64,000 bases of DNA from CAZDDI01 sp964504195 (GCA_964504195.1 CAZDDI010000016.1:5564-69563); one strand, 5' to 3'; counted from the stretch's first letter, positions 8,014-16,948 are shown. The notes: a model not told the origin generated them from the sequence alone. Program-made: numbers and translations.

Positions 8014-8708
8014 TATGCAGCCTCCTCTATTTGACTAAATCCCAATGCTAACGCTTCTGGCAGCTCCGCAGCCTGGGTGAGCCGTAACTCAATCCCGGCC
8101 TCCCGAAAGACGTAGGGCGGCTCTTTGCCGCTCAAATCCTTGCATAGCAAGATCTCATCGGCCTTTTGCGCTGCCAGCCACTCGGCCATGCGGATGCCTT
8201 TAGCTTTCTCCTCGGCTGGATGCGGATTGAGCAATAGTGTTTGCTCGGCGACTCTGCCATCGCTCAGCCGGAGCGTGACTAGTGCGAAGTACGGCAATGC
8301 GCAGGTACATGCGTTCCTGCGGTACGGTGGCTTAGACCTGCGCCGAATCGCGCACGCGCCAGCGCAACATCGGCTTCCAGGAAGCGAAAGCGCCCGACGT
8401 TGTAGCTTGTGACTCAATGCAACGTTACTATCCTGCACCGTGGCGAAGCGGCAGACCTCGGCGCAGTGCCCACACGCGATACACGCCAGCGGGTCAATCG
8501 CCGCGATTTTGCCGCCGGTGAAATTGTGCCTCTCCTTTGTGCCCGGCGCGAGTACCAGCCTTAGATTTGCCGTGTCCACGTCCGCGTCGGCCAGCACCAT
8601 CGAATGGATCTGGGATCCCGGCGTCTGCGCTGCAAGATGCGCCAGCGCAGACGCGACTGTCGTCTTGCCCGTTCCGCCTTTGCCGCTGAGAATTACCAGT
8701 TGTTTTAT
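8013..8708 (-). pseudogene. Decayed MinD-type ATPase fused to NifX-like C-terminal domain
   Basis: One open frame of about 231 codons. It begins with the P-loop of MinD/ferredoxin proteins (KQLVILSGKGGTGKTT, then VLADADVDTANLRL) and one [4Fe-4S] motif CIACGHCAEVC. From about residue 100 the reading loses family resemblance (LQRRALSLPGSRCC...), then resumes as the end of a NifX-like domain (PYFALVTLRLSDG, EEKAKGIRMAEWL, CKDLSGKEPPYVFREAGIE). The expected start codon reads ATA where TGATG coupling with the upstream gene would be expected. I interpret this as deletion between two adjacent genes plus start loss; expression from CTG at 8711 cannot be excluded. Confidence 0.6.
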
Positions 8709-9184
8709 CAGTACACTTCCAGCTTTTGGATATTCTCAACTGCAATGCTTAGGCCGCGTTGCGCGAACTTGCGTTCCCAGATTTCGACCGGCGTGCAGCT
8801 CATCACGACGGTGGTGCTTTTGACGACCATCAGCTTTTGTCCTATCATGACGTGGTAAGCATCCAGCATCTCCGGCGTCAGGCGAATCTGCCCGTCGGCG
8901 AAGCTGGTCAGCACGTAGGCTTTCGTGTCGAACCAGACTATGGTATCCGGCGCGGACAATTGTGCCATAAAGCGCGCGAACACCGAGCGCGCCGCCGTCT
9001 GCTGCCGCGAAACGGCAAAGCCGCCCTCGCCGCGATGTGTGGTGATGAGCAAGACCTGGTCGCCATCCACCAGCCCGTAATGCGCGCTGGCTTTGGGCGG
9101 CAGGAGAACATTCCCATCCTTGCGGATAAGACTGAGGCCGTAAGTTTCTTTTGTGCCGGGCAAACCGGGATGTAAACTGGGCAT
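8708..9184 (-). CDS. Protein with two AbrB-like swapped-hairpin motifs
   Basis: 158 residues from the ATG at 9184 (MPSLHPGLPGTKETYG), with GGAGGAATAATT upstream. Two segments have the AbrB/SpoVT pattern: SLIRKDGNVLLPPKASAHYGLVDGDQVLLI (about 19-48) and GQIRLTPEMLDAYHVMIGQKLMVVKS (about 95-120). The second half may be structural only. I do not recognise a characterised homologue. It lies between the MBL hydrolase (2 bases away) and the decayed ATPase, so a role with the Fe-S/NifX cluster, possibly as DNA-binding regulator, is inferred from position. Confidence 0.6.
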   Translation of the reverse strand: MPSLHPGLPGTKETYGLSLIRKDGNVLLPPKASAHYGLVDGDQVLLITTHRGEGGFAVSRQQTAARSVFARFMAQLSAPDTIVWFDTKAYVLTSFADGQIRLTPEMLDAYHVMIGQKLMVVKSTTVVMSCTPVEIWERKFAQRGLSIAVENIQKLEVY

Positions 9185-9186
9185 AA

Positions 9187-10089
9187 TTATTCCTCCGGCG
9201 CGATGACAAATACTTGGCCCGCGCCGCTCTCGAAATACGCTGGGCCGAAGGATTCCGCCAGCGCGCGCCGCGCTGCGTCGCCCGTGCAATGGCTCGGCGC
9301 GATGTATTGCACGCCCAACGCCTGCAATTCGGCTATCGTAGCTGCTATCTGTGCGGCATTCGCCTCTCGCAGATGGAAGCCGCCTAGCGCCAGGTAGAGG
9401 TCGCCGCTCGTTACGGCTTGTGCCTGCTGCGCCAGCGCCGCAATGCCAGGATGCGCGCAACCGGTGATAACGACTAGGCCGCGTGGCGTGGTCAGCGCCA
9501 GGGCTTGTTCCGAGATTTGCGTCCCCAACGCGCCGGTGGAGTGTGCCCACGCGCTGATGGGCAGCGGGTCGGTTACTTCCACCAACGGTGCCCCGGCCCG
9601 CCGGACGGTGTCTTTGATAGCGTCAGGAAATGAGGTGAGCAGATAGACGGTGACGTGGGGATTCTCCGCCAGGAAGTCCGCCAGCCCGCCGGTATGGTCA
9701 TTATGCTGATGCGAAAGGAAAACCACATCCACTGCCTGCAGGTCGAGCCCCAGCGCACGCATATTCTGCAAGAGCAGGTCGCCTTTGCCGCCCGTATCGA
9801 AAAGCACCGTTTGCTCCGGCCCTTGCACCAGACAGGCGAAGCCCCAGTCTGTTTGCAGGCGCGCATCGTAGGCGACATTATCGTACAGCACCGTGAGGGT
9901 AAAGATAGCACTTGCCTCCGGTAGGGGTAAGGCGGGGGTAAGCGTGGGAGTGACGGACGGCGATGGCGTCTCCGTCGGCGTGGGCAACGCGGTCGCGGTA
10001 GATAGCAACGCCGGTGGCAGCGTGGGCGTCACAACGGTGCCACCGACAAGACTGAACGCCAAGCCAACACCCAAAAGCCAGTTGCGCAT
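9187..10089 (-). CDS. MBL-fold metallo-hydrolase, exported or anchored
   Basis: 300 residues. N-terminal hydrophobic segment (MRNWLLGVGLAFSLVGGTVV) then a Thr/Pro linker (residues 23-58), so the enzyme is probably displayed outside the membrane. The hydrolase domain has LYDNVAYDARLQTDWGFACLV, LFDTGGKGDLL, the metal motif HQHNDH (127-132) and the later H in ITGCAHPGI. This pattern belongs to COG1237 (annotated as dihydropterin-type MBL proteins). The ATG at 10089 follows the previous stop by one base, with CGGGAGCGCTGAG upstream. Most COG1237 members lack such a leader, so surface exposure is a variation. Confidence 0.82.
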   Translation of the reverse strand: MRNWLLGVGLAFSLVGGTVVTPTLPPALLSTATALPTPTETPSPSVTPTLTPALPLPEASAIFTLTVLYDNVAYDARLQTDWGFACLVQGPEQTVLFDTGGKGDLLLQNMRALGLDLQAVDVVFLSHQHNDHTGGLADFLAENPHVTVYLLTSFPDAIKDTVRRAGAPLVEVTDPLPISAWAHSTGALGTQISEQALALTTPRGLVVITGCAHPGIAALAQQAQAVTSGDLYLALGGFHLREANAAQIAATIAELQALGVQYIAPSHCTGDAARRALAESFGPAYFESGAGQVFVIAPEE

Positions 10090-10090
10090 C

Positions 10091-10867
10091 TCAGCGCTCC
10101 CGCCTGAGCGGTGCGGCGAGTACATCCCACAGCGCTGCCAACTGGGCAGGGTACTCTGGGTGGATGGAGCCGAGCGTCTCGCCGTGCGCGATGCCCTCGG
10201 CGGCGCAGTAAGCCTCTACGTTCGCGTCGCCCACGCCTGCGCGGTTGATGACAACGGCAACAGGTAGGCCGAGTTCGGCGCGGGAGACTTCCGCCGCCAC
10301 CCGCAGATCATGCAGGCCGAAGAGCGTTGGCTCGGTAACGAGCAGCACGGCATCTGCCCTGCGCAGCGTCTCCACCACTGGGCAAGAGGCGCCCGGCGGG
10401 ATGGCCCACTGCTTGAGCTGGCGAATCACCGGCACGGCCATGGCCTTGCCTACATTGAGCGTCCCCTGCGCAAATTCCACCGTACCAGCGCGGCCTCGCT
10501 CCAATGTTCCGAGCAGATTGAGCTCCTCGTGAATGGCGCTCTCAGGGCATTGGCGGGTGCAGCTACCACAGCCATGACACAATTCGAGAAACACAAGCAC
10601 CTGCGGGCCAATAACGGCAAGAGCGTGATATTGGCATACTTCAACACAGCGTCCGCAGTGCATGCAGCGCGCCGCATCCACCACAGGGATTAACTGGCCC
10701 ACGTCACGGCGTTCGGTGAATTCCGGGCGCAGAAAGAGTGCAACGTTCGGCTGCTCCACGTCACAATCAAGAAACAGCGGAGACTGCTCCGCCAGACTCA
10801 GGGCCAGACTTACCGCTACGGTGGTCTTGCCGGTGCCGCCTTTCCCGCTGGCGATGGCGAGTTTCAT
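10091..10867 (-). CDS. MinD-superfamily P-loop ATPase with ferredoxin domain
   Basis: 258 residues from ATG 10867 (MKLAIASGKGGTGKTT); a GTG six bases upstream overlaps the previous stop. Deviant Walker A KGGTGKT at 9-15, two [4Fe-4S] motifs (CMHCGRCVEVC 68-78, CHGCGSCTRQCP 97-108), then PPGASCPVVETLRRADAVLLVTEPT and VVINRAG. Cluster-bound ATPases of this type accompany NifX-like and zinc-ribbon genes in anaerobes; a role in Fe-S or metal-cluster handling is inferred. The stretch just before PPGASCP appears about a dozen residues short against my memory of the family, removing the usual acidic Walker-B-like D before PPG. Confidence 0.82.
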   Translation of the reverse strand: MKLAIASGKGGTGKTTVAVSLALSLAEQSPLFLDCDVEQPNVALFLRPEFTERRDVGQLIPVVDAARCMHCGRCVEVCQYHALAVIGPQVLVFLELCHGCGSCTRQCPESAIHEELNLLGTLERGRAGTVEFAQGTLNVGKAMAVPVIRQLKQWAIPPGASCPVVETLRRADAVLLVTEPTLFGLHDLRVAAEVSRAELGLPVAVVINRAGVGDANVEAYCAAEGIAHGETLGSIHPEYPAQLAALWDVLAAPLRRER

Positions 10868-10869
10868 TC

Positions 10870-11052
10870 TCACATCATTTGCGTGCCGTACTTAGGACAG
10901 GCCTTGCTGGCGCAGGGTTGCCCGACAAGATGCAGCTCACGGTGTCTACAAGCCGGACAGACACGCACGCCATTTGGGTCTTGCCCTTGACCGCGACCCG
11001 CGCCGGCGCCGCCCTGTCCACGACCAGCACCCCTTTCACTTTCGTCTTCCAC
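10870..11052 (-). CDS. Small Gly-rich zinc-ribbon protein
   Basis: 60 residues starting at a GTG (11052) with AAGGAGGTAATATT before it; an upstream ATG at 11088 has no such site. Acidic start (MEDESERG), a Gly/Gln/Arg stretch (GRGQGGAGAGRGQG), then VCPACRH and CASKACPKYGT, a two-knuckle zinc-ribbon layout. Small proteins of this kind occur next to MinD/ferredoxin ATPases. The stop overlaps the start region of the ATPase, implying coupled translation. Possibly a metal-binding or rubredoxin-like accessory. Confidence 0.68.
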   Translation of the reverse strand: MEDESERGAGRGQGGAGAGRGQGQDPNGVRVCPACRHRELHLVGQPCASKACPKYGTQMM

Positions 11053-11374
11053 AATATTACCTCCTTGGCGTAAATCAGTATAGCTCAAAATTAGCCCCGT
11101 CTCTCACTCCCGTTTGCGTTGCCGTCGCGTGCGTTGGCCTCCAGTTCTCGAAACTGAGGAGGTAGATTGCTGCTCCGCTGTCTGCCTGGACGTTGGGTTG
11201 CGTGGGCGCAGCAACCAGCGGCCTGCTGTGCTGGACAGCCCTTGCACCGCCCGCAGGGCTAATCTGGTTCCGGTGGTTACAGCGACGGTTAGCGTGGTCT
11301 GGCGTAGCGGGGTCGAAACGGATGGGGCAAGTACTGACAGTAACCCTGATAGTTACCAAATTGCAAGTTGAGAG
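11053..11374. other. Gap with no supported gene
   Basis: Open frames on both strands overlap here but none has a start site or recognisable motif. Amino-acid composition is what random GC-rich sequence gives. Possibly the remains of a deleted cluster gene between the NifX-like and zinc-ribbon genes. Confidence 0.35.
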
Positions 11375-11761
11375 TTAGCGACTGTGCCGGTGTTGCCCGC
11401 CGCCCAGTCCGACATGGTCAGCGCCGGCAGTTTCCAGTCGGGGTAATTGCCCAGCATTGAAAGCAGTGATGACTTCGCTGACGGTCGTGCCTTGCAAGCG
11501 ATAGGCTGGTATGTTCGCAGCTTCGAGCACGCGAAAGGCGTTCGGCCCCAGGCTAGGCGCGATGACGACCTGCACGCCACGCTGCAAGACGGTCTGTGCG
11601 GCCTGCACGCCTGCTCCTCCGGACGCGCTGAGCGCTGGATTAGGTAATGCCTCGAAGTCGAGGGTCTCCGGATCAACAAAAATGAAAGTTTGACACCGCC
11701 CAAAGACCGGGCTGGCGGGCGCATCCAGGGTAGCGCCGTTGGCAGGAATCACGATTTGCAT
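11375..11761 (-). CDS. NifX/NifB-type iron-molybdenum cofactor-binding-like protein
   Basis: 128 residues starting MQIVIPANGATLDAPASPVFGRCQTFIFVD, the dinitrogenase iron-molybdenum cofactor domain opening (with F GRC for the usual HFGR). The body (AGVQAAQTVLQRGVQVVIAPSLGPNAFRVLEAANIPAY) continues the fold. The tail GGQHRHSR is short and His-rich. AAGGAGAATGCT precedes the ATG. No nitrogenase genes are near, so this is one of the many free-standing NifX-like proteins of anaerobes. It is first in the minus-strand cluster, directly behind the promoter at 11834-11861. Confidence 0.82.
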   Translation of the reverse strand: MQIVIPANGATLDAPASPVFGRCQTFIFVDPETLDFEALPNPALSASGGAGVQAAQTVLQRGVQVVIAPSLGPNAFRVLEAANIPAYRLQGTTVSEVITAFNAGQLPRLETAGADHVGLGGGQHRHSR

Positions 11762-11833
11762 AGCATTCTCCTTAGTAGTTTGGAACGTGGTGGACTTTCC
11801 AGATGCGGTTGTGTATCATCCACCTCCATTTTC

Positions 11834-11864
11834 AGTATAGCATCTATTGTCATAATGTCAATAG
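11834..11864 (-). promoter_or_regulatory. Promoter of NifX/MinD cluster with dyad over -35
   Basis: On the minus strand TTGACA (11861-11856) and TATACT (11839-11834) are 16 bases apart, a good sigma70-type promoter about 65 bases before the NifX-like start. An inverted repeat CTATTG (11864-11859) / CAATAG (11849-11844), loop of nine, covers the -35 box and half the spacer, where a repressor would block polymerase. Confidence 0.6.
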
Positions 11865-12249
11865 AAATACATCTTTACAGGGGGCATCAAAGTTTGCGTG
11901 GGAGAAGCTCCCCAAGTCTGCCTTCCTCTTACACAGACGTAGGAGAGCAGGCGCGCTGTTTTTTCGAGTGCCAAGCCTGTAACGAGTTTTTCGTATAAAT
12001 TCTCGCTTTCGTGGTGCTCACCGATCTTCATATAGCAACTCGGGTTAATTTGAGGTTTACATCGGTTTAGGATACGGATTGGGGTGTGTTTCGTTTCGGT
12101 TATGGAATGAAGCCTGGTACGATTGGAGACCGGCCATAGCGGCCTTGGTTGGGTCTTTGACCGTGCTTCTCTCAACTCAGACGAAACATACTCGTCTCAT
12201 TTCAATTGAAGGAAGCCACGCTTCCATAGCATTATGGAAGGTGTGGTTT
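11865..12249. other. Gap with no supported gene
   Basis: AT-richer spacer between the divergent-looking NifX promoter and the end of the cyclase-AAA gene. No open frame with a ribosome site and no repeat that I recognise. Confidence 0.35.
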
Positions 12250-15200
12250 TTAACTCAGTTGAAATACATTCTGTTCAGCCACTAATGCCACAACTTCTTG
12301 CCCGATTGTTTTCAGAAAGGTGTGCCGGTTGGTGGCATCGGGGAGTGTCTCGGCCTGTGCATGGAGTAGTGCATGGGCTTGCGCCAATAGTGTAGATGCA
12401 CGCGGGTCGGTGGTCGCGCGTAATACATGATAGCAAGTGAGCAGTATCGGCAATGGTGCGGCGGTGCCGCAGAGCGTGGGGTGGTCTTCCATCTGTTGCA
12501 AAACCGGTTCGAGGTGTGCCAGGGCTTCCGCGTGGCGTTCCTGACGTAAAGCGATTTCAGCCAGTCCCGCCAGCGGTTCGGCCAGCCGCAACTGTTCGCC
12601 GATTCGCTCGCGCAGCTCCAAGGCTTGGGTATATGCATCTGTGGCCTCATTCAGTCGCCCCAGTGCGACGAGCGCCTGCCCGATAGCGACTAGCGCGTAA
12701 GCCTGGTCGGAGCGGTGCGTGGTCTCCCGCGCGATACGGAGTGCCTGTTGTCCTTGTGCTAGCGCGTCTTCATACGCGCCCAGGGCATAACGCAGTCGGC
12801 TCACGTTCACCAGGATTTTTCCTTCGCCGCGCAGGTTGCGTACTCCCCGGCTAAGGTGTAGCCCTTGTTTGAAGTATGTCTCTGCGGCTGAATAATTGCC
12901 CCAGAGCAAGTGCAGGTAGCCGCAGTTTCCCAGGGAGATACCCTCACCCCAGGCATCATGCATCGTCCGATTGATCTGTAACGCTTGCTCGAAGTGGGCT
13001 TGCGCTAGCTCTGGGTTGCCTAGTTCTAACAGCAAATGTCCCAGGTTGTTGTGCGTGATACTCTCCCCGCGCCAGTTATGTACGGTGCGACTGATGTTTA
13101 GATTCTCCTCGAAGTATCGCCGGGCGATATCATAATCGCCTAGATTACGGGCCACTGCGCCCAAATCTCCCAGCATAATGCCTTCGCGTCGCCGGTTGCC
13201 GAACTGTTGGTAGAGGCTGAGCGCCTGCTCTAGATGTGTGCGCGCATCGGTGTAGTTCCCCTGGCGGCGATGTGCCAGGCTTAATTTGTAGTGAATGTCC
13301 GCTTCGGCCAGTGTGAGCGAAGTTTGCCGCGCCAGTATTAGCGCTCGTTCAAAATAGGTGCAGGCTTCGGTATTGGCAAACTGGCGGGTCGCTTGATCTC
13401 CGGCTTGGATGAGGTGTGGAATGGCGCGGTTGGCTTCCCCGGCGGCCTCCCAGTGATGCGCGAGCAGGCTGTGCATTTCTTCCAGACGGTCGGGGTATAA
13501 TTTTTTGAACGCCTCGGCTGTTTGGCGATGCAACGCACGACGATCCTTTTGCAGCAAGCTACTGTAAGCTGCTTCGCGGGTAAGCGTATGCTTGAAGGTG
13601 TAATGGGTCTCTGGTGCGCGTTCTTGTCGGCGGATGAGCTCTAGCTGTTGCAATTGTTCCAAATGCACATCTAACTGTTCCTCTTGCCCCAGCACTTGCA
13701 CTATCATCCGCCGCGAGAAGCTTCGTCCGATGACAGCTGCTAGCTGAAGCACACGTTTGGCTCCCGGTGCCAGCCGGTCAATGCGGGCCATCAGCACGCC
13801 CTGGAGTGTTTCCGGTACGCGTAATTGAGCGATTTCACTGGTAGCATACCAGTGCCCCCGGGTTGTATCGTAGCGAATCGCGCCGCTATCCAACAGTGAG
13901 CGCGTAAGTTCTTCCACATAAAAGGGATTGCCCTCAGCGTGTTCCAGAATGCGTCCTTTGAACGCTTTTGGCAGTGCTTCCAGATGCAGGAGGTTGCTTA
14001 ATAGCATAGCGCTCTCGTCGAGGGTGAGCGGGTTTAGGGTAATTGCGATGTATTGTGTGGGATAGTGGAGTGCCGCTAGTTGGCGCACACGCCAACTAGC
14101 GTGTGTACTTTCCGGGCGCAACGTACACACTAGCAGCAGAGGGAGCGTCGTGGTCAACTCAAACACTGATTCTAGGAGTTCCAATGAGGTAGGATCGGCC
14201 CAATGCAGGTCCTCGCAGACAATGAGCAATGGCTGTTGGCGTGCTGCTCCACGCAACAGTTCCCGGATTGCCGTAAACGTTCGCTCTTTTTGATACGCGC
14301 TTTCTTCCGTATCGGGTAGCGCCGTTTGTGGATGTTGCGCCTGCGGGTGTAGGAGTAGCGCCCGCAGGTAGGGATAATCTGTTTCGAACCGTTCTGGACA
14401 GAGTGTTTGCCCGCGTTCCCAAAGCGCGTTCTGCACCATTTCTGGTGTATCTTCGGTGCTCACGCTGAGTAATGCCTGCAATACTTTGGTCCACAGGTAG
14501 TAAGCGCTGGTGAGATGATAGGAAAGGCAATAACCTTCCACCCATCGTACCTTCTCGGTGGAAAGGTCGGCGTGTAATTCTGCCAACAAGCGTGATTTAC
14601 CCAGTCCGGCTTCGCCCACCAGGGTGAGGATACCACCCCGGTGAGTTTGTAATTGCGCCAGCGCTGCTTGCAACTGTGCCATTTCGTGCTCGCGTCCAGT
14701 GAGCGCGGCGATCAGGCCAGGAATGCCCCGACTCTTGCCCGGTGTATCGCGTGCTGCCAGTGGGCGGTAGACGGTGATAGGTTGGCTAATGCCCTTGACC
14801 AGAATTTCCCCCAGTGATGTCCAATAGAAATGCGCGTGTGTCAGGCGGTAGGTTCTCTCACTCACCAGAACGGTTCCTGGCTGAGCAGCGGTCTCCATGC
14901 GGGCAGCTAACGCTACCGCTTGCCCCATGGCGGTATCCTCGCTGTGTTGCTGCCGGTTGCCCACGCGGGTCACAATTACTTCGCCCGTGTTGACGCCCAC
15001 GCGCAGTTGGAGTTGCACCCCTTCGCGGGCGTGCAGCTCCGCCGCAAACGGCGTGAGCGCGGCCTGCATCGCCAGCGCAGTGCGCACCGCGCGTTCCGGG
15101 TCGTCCTCATGCACTGTATCCGCGCCGAAAAACGCCAGCAGCCCATCGCCCCGGAACTGGTTCACCTCGCCGCCGTAGCGAAACACCTCCGCCTCCAGCA

Positions 15201-15465
15201 GCTTGAAAACCTCGTTCATCACCTCTACCCAGGTTTCGATGGGGAGCTGCTCGGCCAAATCCGTCGAGCCTTTGATATCGGCCAGGACGATGGTGACGGT
15301 TTTGTGCGCGCCTTGCAGTGCATCCTCATTGGGCGCGGATTGCAGCGCGGCTAGCTGCGCCCGCAGCGGCGCCAGCGCCGTCTCGATAATTGCATCGCCC
15401 AGCACCGCCCGCTGTCCCTCTAGCGCAGCGATGGCTTGTTTCAGATTGGCTATGTCGTTTTCCAA
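12250..15465 (-). CDS. Class III nucleotide cyclase - AAA ATPase - TPR regulator
   Basis: 1071 residues from TTG 15465 (LENDIANLKQAIAALEGQRAVLGD), with CGAGGG upstream. The frame is open to ATG 15528, but that extension is encoded by a CGTGAAACGTGA dispersed repeat and is probably not translated. Residues 50-220: cyclase domain with ADIKGS and FRGDGLLAFF aspartates. Residues 245-600: AAA/STAND module (LTGREHEMAQLQ, Walker A GEAGLGKSR, LLIVCEDLHWADPTSLELLE). Residues 620-1040: about ten TPR repeats (GNYTDARTHLEQALSLYQQFGNRRREG). Such proteins are multi-input signal switches; cyclase activity is plausible as both metal aspartates are present. Confidence 0.85.
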   Translation of the reverse strand: MENDIANLKQAIAALEGQRAVLGDAIIETALAPLRAQLAALQSAPNEDALQGAHKTVTIVLADIKGSTDLAEQLPIETWVEVMNEVFKLLEAEVFRYGGEVNQFRGDGLLAFFGADTVHEDDPERAVRTALAMQAALTPFAAELHAREGVQLQLRVGVNTGEVIVTRVGNRQQHSEDTAMGQAVALAARMETAAQPGTVLVSERTYRLTHAHFYWTSLGEILVKGISQPITVYRPLAARDTPGKSRGIPGLIAALTGREHEMAQLQAALAQLQTHRGGILTLVGEAGLGKSRLLAELHADLSTEKVRWVEGYCLSYHLTSAYYLWTKVLQALLSVSTEDTPEMVQNALWERGQTLCPERFETDYPYLRALLLHPQAQHPQTALPDTEESAYQKERTFTAIRELLRGAARQQPLLIVCEDLHWADPTSLELLESVFELTTTLPLLLVCTLRPESTHASWRVRQLAALHYPTQYIAITLNPLTLDESAMLLSNLLHLEALPKAFKGRILEHAEGNPFYVEELTRSLLDSGAIRYDTTRGHWYATSEIAQLRVPETLQGVLMARIDRLAPGAKRVLQLAAVIGRSFSRRMIVQVLGQEEQLDVHLEQLQQLELIRRQERAPETHYTFKHTLTREAAYSSLLQKDRRALHRQTAEAFKKLYPDRLEEMHSLLAHHWEAAGEANRAIPHLIQAGDQATRQFANTEACTYFERALILARQTSLTLAEADIHYKLSLAHRRQGNYTDARTHLEQALSLYQQFGNRRREGIMLGDLGAVARNLGDYDIARRYFEENLNISRTVHNWRGESITHNNLGHLLLELGNPELAQAHFEQALQINRTMHDAWGEGISLGNCGYLHLLWGNYSAAETYFKQGLHLSRGVRNLRGEGKILVNVSRLRYALGAYEDALAQGQQALRIARETTHRSDQAYALVAIGQALVALGRLNEATDAYTQALELRERIGEQLRLAEPLAGLAEIALRQERHAEALAHLEPVLQQMEDHPTLCGTAAPLPILLTCYHVLRATTDPRASTLLAQAHALLHAQAETLPDATNRHTFLKTIGQEVVALVAEQNVFQLS

Positions 15466-15556
15466 AGAGTGCCCTCGTGACAAAAGATGATGCGTGAAAC
15501 GTGAAGCGTGAGTGGGGGAGATTTTCACGCTTTAGGTATTGCTTTGCGTCTTTGCG

Positions 15557-16948
15557 TTATTTCCCCACTCGCCGGAGTATTTCCCGCGCGGCAACCATGC
15601 CGGAAGCCGAAGCCTGCACCAATCCGCGCGTGACGCCCGCGCCGTCCCCGCAGGCGAATAGGTTTTGCACTTCCGTCTCGAGCTGCGGCGTGAGCTGAAG
15701 CCGGTTCGAGTAGAACTTAACCTCGATGCCGTAGAGCAGCGTGTGCCGCGAGGCCACGCCCGGCGCGAGTTTGTCCATTGCGTGCAGCATCTCCAGCAGG
15801 TTGACGACGTAGCGATACGGTAGCACCAGGTTCAGATCGCCCGGCACCGCGCTGGGCAAGGTGGGAATGACCACCGACCGTGCGAGGCGCTCCGGCGTGG
15901 TGCGCTGCCCGGCTTCCAGATCGCCCAGCCGTTGCACGATGATGCCGCCGCTAAGCAGGTTCGCCAGCCGCGCGATGCTCTTGCCGTAGGTGATGGGGTC
16001 ATCGAATGGCTCGGTGAAGGTCTTGCTTACCAGCAGGGCGAAGTTGGTGTTATGGGTCTTGTGTCCGGCAAACGAGTGCCCGTTGACGGTCATCACGTCC
16101 CCGGCGAACTCGGTGCTCACCTCGCCGTAGGGGCACATGCAGAACGTGCGAATCTGGTCATCGAACGCCCGCGAGTAGTAGATGAACTTGGATTCGTAGA
16201 CCAGCCGGGTGATGGGTTCCAGCACCGGCGCAGGCAGCTCGACGCGCACGCCCAGGTCAACCGGATTGCGGGCCATCGTGAGGCCCAGCGTCTTGGCAGC
16301 GGTTTCCAGCCACGCAGCCCCCTCGCGTCCCGGTGAGACGATGACCGCGCCTGCGCTTAGTCGCTCGCCCTTCTTGGTCTCGACCCCCACGACGCGCCCG
16401 TTCTCCGTGAGCACGTTGGCGACCGGTGTGTTGGGGCGGATGACGATCCCGCGCTCGTGCAGTGCGTCGCGCATCCCCAGCATGATGTCCACACAGCGCT
16501 CGGTGCCAATATGGCGAATCGGTACCGAGACAAAGCGCAGCCCGGCGAGCATCGCTTGCTGTTGCAGTAGATCAATCTCGTCATTGGGTTCGCCGTGAAT
16601 GGCATCTGGCGCCCCAAAGCTACGGTAGATGGTATCCGCCTCCGTGACCAGCTGTGCGGCGGGCGCTTCACCCAGAATCTCCGCCAGGTGGCCGCCCACT
16701 GCCGTCGAGAGGGTCAGCTTGCCATCGGAGAACGCCCCCGCGCCACCCCAGCCGGTGAGGATGCTGCACGGGCGGCAGTGTATACACGCGCTGCCCGTCT
16801 CGCGGATAGGACAGCTGCGCTTGTCTATATCGCGGCCCTTTTCCAGCATCAACACGCGCAGGCCGGGTTTGGCGCTTAGCTCCAGCGCGGCGAAAATCCC
16901 CGCTGGGCCTGCCCCGATGATGATGACATCGTAAGTGGTGGATTCCAT
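15557..16948 (-). CDS. FAD-dependent dehydrogenase of the COG2509 family
   Basis: 463 residues from ATG 16948 (MESTTYDVIIIGAGPAG), with AGGAG six bases upstream. Dinucleotide-binding GAGPAGIFAALEL at about 11-23, the family's Cys-rich CPIRETGSACIHCRPCSILTGWGGAGAFSDGKL (roughly 48-80), an internal VIVSPGREGAAWL, and the closing FACGDGAGVTRGLVQASASG. Members are flavoproteins of uncertain substrate; the four cysteines near the flavin suggest a redox or Fe-S role. The gene stands alone between two minus-strand genes with about 100-base gaps. Confidence 0.85.
   Translation of the reverse strand: MESTTYDVIIIGAGPAGIFAALELSAKPGLRVLMLEKGRDIDKRSCPIRETGSACIHCRPCSILTGWGGAGAFSDGKLTLSTAVGGHLAEILGEAPAAQLVTEADTIYRSFGAPDAIHGEPNDEIDLLQQQAMLAGLRFVSVPIRHIGTERCVDIMLGMRDALHERGIVIRPNTPVANVLTENGRVVGVETKKGERLSAGAVIVSPGREGAAWLETAAKTLGLTMARNPVDLGVRVELPAPVLEPITRLVYESKFIYYSRAFDDQIRTFCMCPYGEVSTEFAGDVMTVNGHSFAGHKTHNTNFALLVSKTFTEPFDDPITYGKSIARLANLLSGGIIVQRLGDLEAGQRTTPERLARSVVIPTLPSAVPGDLNLVLPYRYVVNLLEMLHAMDKLAPGVASRHTLLYGIEVKFYSNRLQLTPQLETEVQNLFACGDGAGVTRGLVQASASGMVAAREILRRVGK

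Noticed and set aside
9185..9550. Upstream extension of the AbrB-like protein
   Set aside because: The extra 120 residues are antisense-like, Arg-rich and overlap the MBL gene; the ATG at 9184 has a strong ribosome site.
9893..10070. Pro/Thr-rich stretch as a possible repeat array
   Set aside because: It encodes the linker of the MBL protein and has no regular DNA period.
12079..12285. 68-codon plus-strand frame downstream of the NifX promoter
   Set aside because: No ribosome site, no family, and it runs into the cyclase-AAA gene on the other strand.
15466..15528. Longer start of the cyclase-AAA-TPR protein
   Set aside because: The extension is encoded by a dispersed repeat; the TTG inside has a ribosome site and fits the usual N-terminus.
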